Positions 1 to 10,768 of a stretch of 64,000 bases of DNA are shown here, one piece after another (position 1 is the first letter of the stretch; every line of letters begins with the position of its first letter). This stretch comes from Paramacrobiotus metropolitanus (Eukaryota; Tardigrada; Eutardigrada; Parachela; Macrobiotidae), in assembly GCF_019649055.1 (NCBI RefSeq), contig NW_026570360.1, positions 1 through 64,000 of the forward strand. The letters run 5' to 3'. Position numbers and translations under genes: made by a program. Under the pieces are notes generated by a model, which was given only the letters and a program-made list of their open reading frames with translations, made no database searches and was not told where the DNA came from.

Positions 1-1
1 A

Positions 2-1920
2 AGCACTCGCTATCCCGAGTTAGCCCGAAGTTATTTAGTATCCTTCAAAGGAAAACGTTATCTGTATGGCATTGGATCCAACAGTCGTAATTCGCTATAC
101 CACATCCACAATGGGAAGGATATTATCATTTTGACTACATGCCGCCATGGAAAGCAGTCGAAGGAACTACGAGACGAACGTTGCGATCGAGATGATTCTC
201 TTTACGACCGGTAACGCGGTGACAGCAAGTAAATGGCGTCCGTAACAAGGGTGCATTTAGTTTTAGAATTTTTCTAGAAGTATTCACGTGGGCACCTTTT
301 TATTATTTTTTGAATCCGTAGTGGACACGGTGCTGCTTAACAGTTAGGTGCCTATACCTATAATAAGCATGGGTAGGAAGAGCTGCCTGAACTGTTTCCT
401 GTCTCTGCCGAAACCACCGATTTTTTTAAAAAAATTATGCGGCATAAATCGGTTCTTGGTGCGCCATCGTACCGTGGTTTCGATTTCATTCATATACGTC
501 GCTTCCTGATACTTGTACCAGTTGTACACACCTTGTCTGTGATTCCACAACGCCTTTGTGCCGGAGCTTATTTATAATATTATGTGTTGTTAAGTTGGTG
601 TAGGAATTATTGGTTGTTGTGATAAATGCATAACTCATTCACGAAGCCTTGTTACAGGTACGATTACCAAACTCTGCTGGATAATACCACTTTTGCCTTG
701 TCCTCGGGGTCGGCGACTGGGTTCCTTCCGGTTTTGGAATCACTGCAAGCCGGTTGTGTTCCTGTAATATTATCAAACGATTGGGAGCTGCCTTTCACCG
801 AAGTGATAGACTGGAATAAAGCAGCGGTCATGGCGGACGAACGACTTCTGACACAAATTCCTAGTCTGCTGAGATCCATCCACTTCGACCGGATACTTAT
901 TTACCGCCAACAGACTCAGCTACTTTGGCGACAGTATTTTTCTTCCATTGAAGAATTGTAGTAACGACTTTGGAAATTGTTCGCAACCGCGGCTACCGTG
1001 CGGCGCGCGAAAGACTATTGGAATAAGTGGCCGGCAATGGCCATGTCACAATTGACGCATATTGAACTGGATAACTTTCACCGAGGATTCATTCATAATG
1101 TGCATAAACCACGGTTGTATACAAAGCAAAATCTAACGATCCTCGTCAACGTAACTAGCAAGCAAATTTGATGGGACGTTTCGTGCGGCTTTTGAAAGTC
1201 ATTAACCGTATCGGATTTGTGGATAAGGTCATTGTGTTTAGCCCCTGGAAAGCCACAACACTGAGTACCCTGAACAGCTGGACCTGGTTGCGAACCCCTT
1301 CCGTGTGGAAGACGCACAGCTGAATTTCTCACAACTACAGCAAGTGTTCAGAAAAACGATCTCGACGGAAGGAGTTCTTCTCGTGCAGGACGACTGCAGT
1401 TTTACCTGGGAAGATTTCGAGTATGGTTTCCACGTCTGGAAGTCTTTTCCCAGCCGTATTGTTGGCTACCGGGCAGCCTCACACTATTGGGACGAGCCAA
1501 GCGAATCGTGGAAATATTCGGACAAACTAACTAACGAATATTCGCTGGTCTTCTGAAAGAAGCCTTTTTCACGTACAGTATTATGGCCTTCTCTGGCATT
1601 ACAAAGAAAAGTGGTGCCGAATCTGCCCGATATTTGTTTGGATATTCTGCTAAATTTCCTGGCGGCGAGAATCACAAGAGTGCCGCCTGCGCGATTGACC
1701 AGAAAAATGTCGGATGAGGATTCTATAACTTCTGACATGGACAGGTATTGGATAACGGTACGCCAACGGGTGATTGCATCAATGAATTGGTGCAGTTGTT
1801 TGGTTACATGCCTCTTTTACGGTCATCTGTTGTTTATAATCCTGTATTGTATAAAGATAACGTGTCCAGCTACAGGAAAAATACCGCCAGCTGGAAAACA
1901 GTTTGAAAACCGCACCATAG
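2..1920 (+). CDS. EXT1: EXT1-type exostosin (heparan sulfate co-polymerase), 3' part, frame broken
   Basis: The EXT1 family builds heparan sulfate chains in the Golgi as a GlcA/GlcNAc transferase. The window opens inside the gene. The first exon (2-210) reads [16 protein letters not shown] then [16 protein letters not shown], an EXT1 hallmark. An intron at 211-657 (GT...ACAG) joins it to [30 protein letters not shown] and [10 protein letters not shown] (GT47 end). Further on come [14 protein letters not shown] and [20 protein letters not shown] from the GT64 half. No further intron is seen, and the stop lies at 1918-1920. The conserved reading hops between frames, and nearly every hop is explained by one missing base in a homopolymer: T run 691-694, C run 702-703, T run 732-735, A run 954-955, G run 1768-1770 and A run 1877-1881. 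Either the consensus is poor here or the gene is a recent pseudogene. Family identity is sure; functional status is open. Confidence 0.86.
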
Positions 1921-1998
1921 ATTTTTTGTTCTCTTTTTCGCTATGATCTCAAAATGTGCATTGTAGTATTAGTTTACTGTGTTGTCATTTAAAAAAGC

Positions 1999-2004
1999 AT
2001 TAAA
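1999..2004 (+). promoter_or_regulatory. ATTAAA polyadenylation signal of the exostosin gene
   Basis: ATTAAA lies about 80 bases after the inferred stop codon, in an AT-rich stretch, as expected for the 3' end of this transcript. Confidence 0.45.
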
Positions 2005-2754
2005 ATATGAAAACCTGGCGAGAAATTCATGTGTTGAGTAGCGGTAGCTAAATGTTTTATTTTTCGCCGTACTTGCCGCCTTTTCACTGCGATTCATTCA
2101 CAAACCTATAAGAAAAATCTCGTGGTATGACTACTGACTGTAAACTGAAATACATGGTCGAAATCCTGTTGTAAACTCCCATCAAAAAAATTTTATTCTG
2201 TAGTCTGCATTAAAGCAAGGTTCATCATTACCTGGTACCTGCTTTTCTTTACACGGACAATAATGAGGAAGCATTTTACGGGCATGCAGCAGTAGCTGTT
2301 GTACAGTAATTTGTCTGCTCGTCTCAATTAAGTTCACACAATAGAGAGGTGAAAAGAATTCGTGAACGTAGATAAAAGATGGCTTTTAATTTGGATGCAA
2401 CGTTACATTCTTATCCTCGGCACAAATCATTATTGTCCTTTCGTGTGTGTCGGATTCAGCAGGGCTAGCAATAAAGTGTGACCACGGGGAGCCGGTCAAT
2501 TGGCCGAAAGCGACACTTTCACTTCCGCCAAGTAGTGGTGAATGAGGATGGTTAACGTGTCCAGATCAATTTTACCTTAATTATTTACCAGGTTGCCAGG
2601 ACACGATGACCTGATTCCGATGATAAAAGCGGGCCACGGGCTTAGCTAATGGAACAGCACATTCCCGCCGCTGGATTGTAGGAGACATTTACTACACTCG
2701 TGTCTCTCGAGTTTATCATGCTTGCAGGAAGTCGGTCAGTTTCACATCCGACAC

Positions 2755-2784
2755 TATATATGGAATCGGTACTCGCGGATCAGT
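2755..2784 (+). promoter_or_regulatory. candidate core promoter (TATA box plus initiator)
   Basis: TATATAT at 2755-2761 is followed by the animal initiator TCAGT at 2780-2784. The A at 2782 lies 27 bases from the first T of the TATA box, which is the canonical spacing. No convincing coding sequence follows directly (the first ATG at 2854 opens only ten codons). If real, it drives a non-coding leader or an RNA. Chance in AT-rich DNA remains likely. Confidence 0.3.
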
Positions 2785-3152
2785 TGTCCTGCGTTCGTTC
2801 GTTACGACTTATTTTGTTAATTCCGTTTGATTCGTATTAAATCGCCCGGCAAAATGAGAAAAATTTTTGTGCAAAAATTAATCTGATAGGTTGTATGCTT
2901 TCTACAATGGTATGTAGTTGAAATAAATCAGTACAGTACTTATGTGAACGACTCCTGAATTCGTCATCATTTAATCGGCTTTTATTTACAGAAAATTAAT
3001 TAGAAATATGTACCAAACAGTGACGGCTGACCATACGGCAGAGTACTGCACTCATATTTTTTGGCGTACAAATAATTCTTATTGTTTTCAGCCGGCTGTC
3101 GGCACTGGCAGTGAGAAACAAAAAGTACGACCAGTTACATCTGTAGATATGT

Positions 3153-3332
3153 TTAAGTACGCATTTCTTCGAAAATTCTCTCTGCATCACATCTGTACAG
3201 TAGATCAATCAGCGAATCACTATACATTTTTGTTTCTTCACCTGCCCATCCTGTCGAGAAGGAACTGAAGAGCAATGCTGCATAAACTACAGTTAATTTT
3301 GCGCTTATTAACATTTTCTCCGATGCCACCCA
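3153..3332 (-). CDS. doubtful small secreted peptide ORF
   Basis: Starting at an internal ATG (MLISAKLTVVYAALLF) the frame gives about 53 residues. An n-region with one lysine is followed by a hydrophobic stretch, a plausible signal-peptidase site after STGWAG, and a short acidic tail containing MYSDSLIDLLYRC. A CAG|GTGAAG donor falls right after the signal segment, so the ORF could instead be a first exon. I find no match to a neuropeptide family I know. It lies in a region without other genes. Chance is a real alternative. Confidence 0.22.
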   Translation of the reverse strand, partial: WVASEKMLISAKLTVVYAALLFSSFSTGWAGEETKMYSDSLIDLLYRCDAERIFEEMRT

Positions 3333-6040
3333 ACCGTTTAAGCACAATGCCCATAATGACCAGATGTGGCTAATGGCTTGTTCACGGGAAAACTATGTAC
3401 CGAGTCGCGGAGTAATAAATGCAAAATTTCCCTCGACGGAGCAAGATGAGTGGTACTCGTACTGGCCATGAAGAACATGCTGTTGGTCTGGCGTGACAAT
3501 AGGCGGAGTGGAGTGGCAGCGCTAATGAATATAATGGCCAGCAGGTATCCGTCGCTGGCAAGATGATGGGCAAAATTTGCAGTCTGCACCACCCTACTTG
3601 AAGTAGCGTGTTCCCGAGCATTTTCTCCCCTTCTCATAATACACTGCACTGCAGTCATACGTAGGCTGGGACTCCGCTGCTTTCTTTGCTTAATCACTTC
3701 ACATTTTGCGCGTATATGGACGACGAGACCATTGTTGATCTTAGCTAAAGTATTCAGCAAATCATTTCAGACAGAAACGAAATTCAATCATCAGCAGGAA
3801 CAATTGAGTGTCCCTGCTGGCGTGAGTGACCGCTGGTCAGCACATCTGTGCCTCCTTCCTAATTTGCACTTTTCCCTCTTCTGTGCAAATATCCAACAAG
3901 GCTGTTCTGCTAATGTGTCATATTTCGCCTCGTCCCATGTAGTTATCTGTTGTGAAATTGACAAATGGATCTGCGGTCCGTTGTCAGCGCCTCACTTACC
4001 TTATGGTTAGCAAGAGCAATAAAACTTAATTACTGCACAGAAAAAATAGCTACTGAATACAGTAGCTGCAACAAAATAAACCAAAAGGGACAGGTCCCGT
4101 TTTTTTATCGCAAACAACCTTCATGCTTTCAAAACTTTTATCGAAGTTCGCATAAAGCCATCCAAAAATTTTTTGAACTTGAGCTAATAACCGTAAAAAT
4201 TTAACCTGGCCTGTTTGCGGTTTTATATCAACGGCGATGGTGAACACAAAAAAGCAAATGTGACAAAATTGTTAATATAAAATTATTAGTGCACTGTAGA
4301 TCAAATCAATCTGCAGCAATATTTTCGCTTTTTGTTATTGACATGTAAGTTAGTAAGAACGAAAGGAAAATTTTAATCGCAGCATTTGAAATACGGTAAT
4401 AATGCAACATGACGATGTGTATACTTCTAGAGTGACTGCATACTTACTTGTACTTGTTGTATCTGGCATAAAAACATTACTGCTTGTCCAGGGCGAAACG
4501 ACAGGCTGCAGAACAAAGTTCATGACTCTATCGCGAAAATAATTAGGTACTTATGCATAATTTTGATTCAAATGGTCAAATTGAATCTGCTGATTAATGG
4601 CCAGTCCACATCAGGGTCTATTCGCAGTCGTTCTAATTCGACAAGAACTCACCATTAGTTCTCGGACAAGTAACTTATTTTATCGATTTTACGCTATTGC
4701 ATCTCGAAACGTCCAGTGCCAAGCAATCGGGGCCGGAACAAAACCAAACCTTTACATTCAATATTTAGTTTTCCGCGAATATCAGAAGGATTATATTTAT
4801 ATTAGCTTATTATACCACCATTATAAAAAATATGTTCATCTTGTACTAGTACTAGTCATAGAACTAGTAGTATACGTACAGCAAAGATAGTGTCAAGGTG
4901 ATAGTGTTTAAATAATCCTACTGTGTACAGAAAAATTATTCAGCGGTACGCGAACGCAAGAACAAACAGTAGCTGTTGCACTTTGAGAAATGCATAAAAG
5001 GTCACAGCGTTCCGTATAAGGTAAACGCGTCATTCTATAAACGTTTTTTTGAAATGAGCAGGGATCGTACATGTAAGTTGCAATTACCAGGAAAATATTC
5101 GTTATTGACAAAATTGTTTTAAATTGTATGTTTCGCATTCATCCTGACTTAAACATCTGATTCTTAGGGTTTGAAATGCACCATTGTTCACCATTTCACA
5201 CGTTTATGCCAGCTAGCCTCACTGCACTCTACCCTGTTTAACTTTCCCAAGCTTCTGTTCTTGGGATATGCAATGGCTCAGATTCCTTTCAAACCGAAGA
5301 CACAGAGATCGCCAGAGATACGGTAGTAGCCCTTGTTTTCGACATCATTGCAACACGTCCCACACTAATCTCTATACCTACATTTATTATTCACTCGTCC
5401 TTCTTGTTGAAAATCGATAATTTGCCCGGCTAAACGTTATGTTAATGTTCCGATTGATTGACTCCTAATTGACAGGACTAGTAAATACACTGCACCCACG
5501 GTCATTTTCCATTTCTCTAATAGCTGGCGCATTACTGACCAGAAGCTGGCTAGGTGTGACCGATTAGGCGGCCGGCGACCAATCAGCGATCGTGACGTTC
5601 CATATTTTGCACACAAGGCCCGCCCGCCTCATTTTCCGGGATGATTAATATGGTGATGGAGTTATCAGCAGCTTGTTAAATGCACTGGTCAGTCGCGTGG
5701 TAGCATTCTTCGGTCTTGTCCGCTCTTTCGTCTTGTGAGTGATCACAATCACGCACGCCCGTAAAACGGCCATTCTCTTCTGACTGCCCCGACATGTTAA
5801 CGGAGTCATTTTGTCGCCGCAATTTGACAGATTATGATTAATGTGGGAATAATCGTTTGAAGTTTTTCTAGTATGCGGTGTTCGTTTCCGTTTTGAATTC
5901 ATCTTCGATTTGATGCGAATTTGTTATTAAACTCAAGGTGCACTCACCGCATGCCGTATTCTCAGCATACTGCATTCCGGACTTAATCCTAGCTTTGTGA
6001 GAATAATTTGTCCAACCTGCTTTTCTGCCGGCAGACGAAA

Positions 6041-6056
6041 ATTCGTCGAGGTAAGA
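6041..6056 (+). promoter_or_regulatory. strong splice donor, possible non-coding first exon of Frizzled
   Basis: CGAG|GTAAGA at 6050/6051 fits the animal donor consensus well, and no coding frame precedes it. The next good plus-strand acceptor linked to a gene is TTGTTGTTAG at 7504-7513, 17 bases before the Frizzled start codon. A 5' untranslated exon spliced across about 1.46 kb would explain both. No transcript evidence can be seen here. Confidence 0.3.
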
Positions 6057-7529
6057 TTAAGACGCTTTGTTCTCTGTCAGCCAAATCCTTTTTGCTTGCT
6101 GTGTTCTTATTTGAAGAAAAGAGTCAGCAAGCTTTATCCATTGCAGTAGAGGAGGAATAATGGTTTTATGCCCGCTATTTTTCTGAATATTACAACATAC
6201 ACATAGTAAGCATTTACTACAGCTAAAATTAAGTCAGTATAGTAGTAACTTGTTTTTATTTTATGTCCACATGATTGACCGATGCTTGCCTGCACAAATA
6301 CTGATTAAAACCATAAATAGTTGTAAAAAAATCTGCATAAACCAACTATTTCATGTATAAACCAACTAAATCAACCATTTCACTATAGGGAAATTACGTA
6401 GCCGTGCATAAGTTTAAGGTTATCCACTCTGCTTCAAAACATGTAGTGCGTAAGGAGTAAGTAAGCAGCTTTACAACGATTTGATTATGTTATAATCGGA
6501 ACAGCTATGCGCGTGCCAGTGTACGGAACCAACGACAAAAAATTTTTGCTCTAACTAACATGAGATTAAGTAAACTTAGTAAAGTAAGTATTAACGTATT
6601 AAGTAAACTTCATTAGATTGCAATCTAAGTTTCTGATTTATGGGCGTTTATGCAGAGTATTATCACATGTGTTGCACTAACGATATAGAACTATTACACA
6701 AGCAGGTATTTCCAAATTTCCACTATTCGTTCCATTGCACAACAGTTGCTGATGTTGTTCTCATATGATATTATTCAGTCCCCAGTTTCAATTTCACAAA
6801 AGCCAATAATTTAATACTCTGATCTATTTCAGCCAACTCAATAGGCAGAAGAACCATTGCGTACTTGTTGTATCTTGTTGTAAGATAATTTAGATGTTCA
6901 AATTTTAGGTAGATAATTGATCACCTGAAACCTGCTGGCTATTTATTTAAGTATCGAAAATTTGCGTTTTAAATATTAGCATTAGAGTAATTATTTAACA
7001 GTATCCGAGAAACCGGTCATTTTCGCAAGTGAAAATCATGCAAAAATAAGTGTGTTTTTCTTGTTAGCTCATTAATCTAATGGCCTGAATGTTTTCCACT
7101 GAAATCTGGATATAACTGAAATCTTGCGTTATTTGCCAGCCTTACTTTTAGATAGCAGCAACATGTACGCGCCGAAGCAGAAGTATTTGTTACTCGAACG
7201 ATCGCAGTTGATTGTTCTGAAACACAGTCTGGATCATCCAGGATTGCGTTGTGAGACAGTGAGAGCGCATAACGGAATTGTGTATATTTGGTTAAGCTGA
7301 GGAAATTGAGTCCAGATGAACTGGCCTGTCCGTGCGAGAGCAAATTGAATTTCGCTCTACCGAAGGAAATGGTCGCTGCACCATCCCTTCAACGGCTTCC
7401 ATTAAGCCCTGCAGTTCGATATACAGATATCCGCCGAATAGCCTTTGTCCCAACACTGACACCGCATACTATAGTGGCGTGTAATTCAAATCGTTTCTGC
7501 TTTTTGTTGTTAGGTTTACCCAGCTTAAA

Positions 7530-9650
7530 ATGGCTGTTCTTTTGCCGGTTGGCGTTTGGCTATTGACTGTAATTCTGGTGGAAATGGATGGTGTTAATGG
7601 GAGTTTGCAGCCGGAAACTGTACGCTGCGAATTGTTAAAGATTCCGTTGTGCCGGTCACACGTGCCGTACAATTACACCATGATGCCCAATCGATTCCAT
7701 CATGAAACACAAGACGAAGCCGGCCTAGAAGTTCATCAATTCATACCGCTAGTGCACACAAAGTGCAGTCCGGAACTGGCCAAGTTCCTCTGCAGCATGT
7801 ATGCGCCCATCTGCATGGAGAATTTCCACCGGCCTATTCCCGTTTGCCGATCCGTGTGTCTGCGTACCAGGGCGGCCTGTGAGCCGGTTATGGCACAGTA
7901 TGGTTTCGAGTGGCCTGAGAGGATGCAGTGCGAACAGTTCCCGAGTATAAAGAAGACGGTGATCCGGAAAATCTGTGCATGGACTGGCTCAACGGCTCCG
8001 TGCCGGATCAGCCGGAAGCGCGACCAGTGCCACCGCCCCGGAGCGGCGGCAGCACCAAGAGTACCAAAACTCCCATTTCTTCGTCATTTCCGCCGCCTGT
8101 TGTTGCAACCTGCCCTCCCTGCAGTTGTCCTAAGGATTTATCCGTGCCAGCGATTGATGGCACCAGTTTTGCGGGATTAGCCGGCTGTGCAAGTCCCTGC
8201 CGGAGTCCATTTCCCAGCCGCAATGAGTGGATGATTATCGAATATTGGATTGGTGGATGGTCTGTGTTGTGCTTTGCCTTGACCTTTTTGTCCGTTCTTA
8301 CATTCCTGCTTGACCGAAAGAGATTTTTGTATCCGGAGAGGCCTGTCGTCCTTATTACCGGGTGTTACCTGATGGTGTCACTGGGCTTCGTATTACGACT
8401 GTATTTTGGGCATTCCGATGTTTCGTGCAGCGGAGGAGCTTCCAGGCACGGTGATATTAGCAGTTGGAAATGCACCGTGATTTTGTCCTTCTTTACTTTT
8501 TGGGATGGCCAGCTGCATATGGTAAGCTATGCTGTAAATCTGTTGTCCACAGACATGAGCACATCCAAAATTAATAATGAATACATTGAATGAGATCAAT
8601 AATAAAAACTGGGGATTTCAAATTCACGGTGGCTTGTTAGATAACTTAGATGCTCGCCGGCGACGCCAGCTGCAAAATCGTAATGTCCAAATATATATGA
8701 TGTGCAAAACATTGCGATCACCTTAGAATTTTTGAAGACGGCTCAGATAGTAATTTTTTATAAAATAGGAACACAATAATTGTTTAAATAAATAAATATT
8801 GCTGCTTTTGCACGGAACTGGTAAAGTTTGTAAAACTTGAATGTATTAATCGTCTTGATCACTTGTGCCGGAACTGCTTTCTATGACTGCATATTTCTAG
8901 TTTTAATTGGACATAATTTGTAGGTGGGTGATTCTGTCTTTTACGTGGTACTTATCGACTGGCCGGAAGTGGACGACGGAAGCGCTGGCTGCGCACTGGA
9001 AATGGTTCCACTTAGCAGCGTGGGGACTGCCACTGGGCTTTACCGCTGTCGTCCTGGGAACACATTCCGTCGACGGCGATCCGGTAGCCGGGGTGTGCTA
9101 TGTCGGCATGCATGACCCCAATGACCTCTTGGTCTTCGTGACGGCACCGCTGGCTGTTTACTTAGTGATCGGAGCCGGTTTCATACTGCTGGGAATGTGC
9201 TCTTTGTGGGGCGCGCACTCGCAGAAGGGTCGACTGATTTCCCTGTCCGACAAGGAGGAACACCAGCGCTTCCACCACCAGATGAACCGGATTGGGGCCT
9301 TCGCCATTTGTACGTTCGTCCATTTTGCCACTTTCCTTGGCTGCACAATATATGAAATGCTGTATCGAGAAGACTGGGAACGGACGACACTGTGCAATTG
9401 TAAAGGAAGTGGAAGCCAGCCGAATGTTTCAGTATTATATATCATCAAATATTTAGCGATGTTGGTTGTGGGTGTTATTTCTGTGGGTTGGTTTCTGAAT
9501 TTAAAGACGGTAAAGTCTTGGGGTTTTGTATGTTGTGGATCCCGCGCAAAAGCCCAGCAAGTAATTGCGAAGGCTGATGAGTATACTTTGACCAAATCAA
9601 CGGATCCATTCCTGCGACTGCAGTGTAAATACTCGTTAAACGCGGTATAG
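7530..9650 (+). CDS. FZD5/8: Frizzled-5/8-type Wnt receptor (two coding exons, three one-base gaps)
   Basis: This is a seven-pass Wnt receptor of the plasma membrane. Exon 1 (7530-8521) gives a signal peptide (MAVLLPVGVWLLTVILV) and a cysteine-rich domain with PNRFHHETQDEAGLEVHQF, FLCSMYAPIC and CRSVC, closest to the Fz5/8 class. A Pro/Ser linker and the first membrane helices follow. Exon 2 (8924-9650) holds the remaining helices and the intracellular KTxxxW motif (KTVKSW, 9504-9521), which docks Dishevelled. The intron is 8522-8923, phase 2, restoring WWVILSFTW. Three frame breaks each need one extra homopolymer base: CCC at 7940-7942, TTT at 8492-8494 and TTTTT at 8497-8501. Adding them restores the CRD end (EYKEDGDPENLCMDW) and YFFGMAS, and makes the total divisible by three (about 573 residues). 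I treat these as consensus errors. ATG 7530 is chosen because the signal peptide starts there. Confidence 0.93.
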
Positions 9651-9812
9651 CTCCGTGGCAGTTCGCGCTGTGTCTGATGGATCTCAATTTTGAAATTCTC
9701 CGTTCAGAAAGCCATACAAAGTGGTCAATGTTCTTTGTTTTTGTTGTGATACATACTGTACGACGATTGTTGAACGCGTACATTATTATGTGTTATATGT
9801 TATGTTAATATA

Positions 9813-9818
9813 AATAAA
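9813..9818 (+). promoter_or_regulatory. AATAAA polyadenylation signal of Frizzled
   Basis: AATAAA lies 163 bases after the Frizzled stop codon in AT-rich DNA, with no later gene on this strand nearby. Confidence 0.6.
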
Positions 9819-10554
9819 GTTGAGTATTTGTATGGTGTTTTCATAATGGCACCGAAAACGAAAGCCGACGCTTAGTTAGACGACAATTTGGACGCTCAAG
9901 ACGGTACTTTTGTTATCGCATATCGTCACAAGGAAAGCAATAAGCATTTCAGTATTCCGCAAATCTGAAGTCAGTAATCCTGCTTCGCAGGTTGCAAAAC
10001 TGAACTTCATCACAGTGTCAAAATAAATAACAATACGCCAAGTAATTTGCCATTCATATTTTAAACCCCTAAGACTTAAGCAAAACACTGCATTTCACTG
10101 ATGACTAACTTATATAGGCATTTGGACGCCGAATTTTAAGTAATGCTTATCGTCAGTTATAACAGGGCTAAATTACGTAAAAAACATCGAAAGGATAGCA
10201 TTGGTTTGTTATTTAAAAGCGCTAATAATTTAATACAATACTGTATGTTGATAGTTCTGGTACCAGTAATCTAAAGTGGGATAACGAGACAGTTGAACCT
10301 AAATAGGTTTTTCTGTATGTCTTCGCCAAACTTTTTCTACCGGATAGACAAAAGAATTTAAACCATTGACAATTAGTGGCATTAATCAAGCGGTCATCAA
10401 ACTGACCTACCAAAAACTGAAATATTTCGCAATACGCCACGTCATCATGCAGGCATTCTATAAAAAATGCAGGCGGTTCGATCGATAACGCCGACACGAT
10501 CTACGTATCGGTCATTCAAGCACACATAAAATATTGCAGTCAACAAAATAACTA

Positions 10555-10564
<10 letters not shown>

Positions 10565-10594
<30 letters not shown>
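10565..10594. repeat. (TA)n microsatellite
   Basis: An uninterrupted TA dinucleotide tract of about 15 units, just beyond the 3' end of the minus-strand lysozyme-like gene. Confidence 0.9.
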
Positions 10595-10595
<1 letters not shown>

Positions 10596-10724
10596 GTCAC
10601 TGTACGTATATCGACTACAAAAATATTCAAGCAGACATTAGAATTATTTTATATACACATTAACTTAAATTGTCTTGAAATGCTTAATATGAAATTAGAA
10701 TGGAAGAAGCAGGCAGCTTTGAAC

Positions 10725-10730
10725 TTTATT
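10725..10730 (-). promoter_or_regulatory. polyadenylation signal of the lysozyme-like gene
   Basis: TTTATT on the plus strand reads AATAAA on the minus strand, about 40 bases after the stop codon at 10769-10771. Confidence 0.5.
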
Positions 10731-10768
10731 GCCATTGGCTTGGCTTGGAATTTCCATTGGCTTCTCGA

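Larger units (their letters stand above)
2005..7512. other. 5.5 kb without a recognised gene; may hold Frizzled 5' leader
   Basis: No open frame here resembles a known protein. The longest (3338-3760, minus, 140 codons) has no domain, no splice support and biased low-complexity composition. There are three possible points of interest: a TATA/initiator pair near 2755-2784, a small signal-peptide-like ORF at 3153-3332 (minus), and a strong splice donor, CGAG|GTAAGA, at 6050/6051. The donor could end a non-coding first exon of the Frizzled gene, whose coding exon has a clean acceptor at 7511-7513. A CCAAT-containing, GC-richer patch lies at 5560-5640, upstream of that donor. All of this is inference. 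Confidence 0.5.
9819..10768. other. spacer between convergent Frizzled and lysozyme-like genes
   Basis: The spacer contains the 3' ends of two convergent genes, a TA microsatellite and no supported ORF. A 91-codon minus frame at 10222-10497 has no recognisable domain. Confidence 0.55.

Noticed and set aside
2-1920. Exostosin as a processed (reverse-transcribed) pseudogene
   Set aside because: An intron with GT-AG borders is present at 211-657 in correct phase and no poly-A tract follows the coding part, so it is not a retrocopy.
3338-3760. A 140-codon minus frame
   Set aside because: No recognisable family and other frames are equally open; probably chance.
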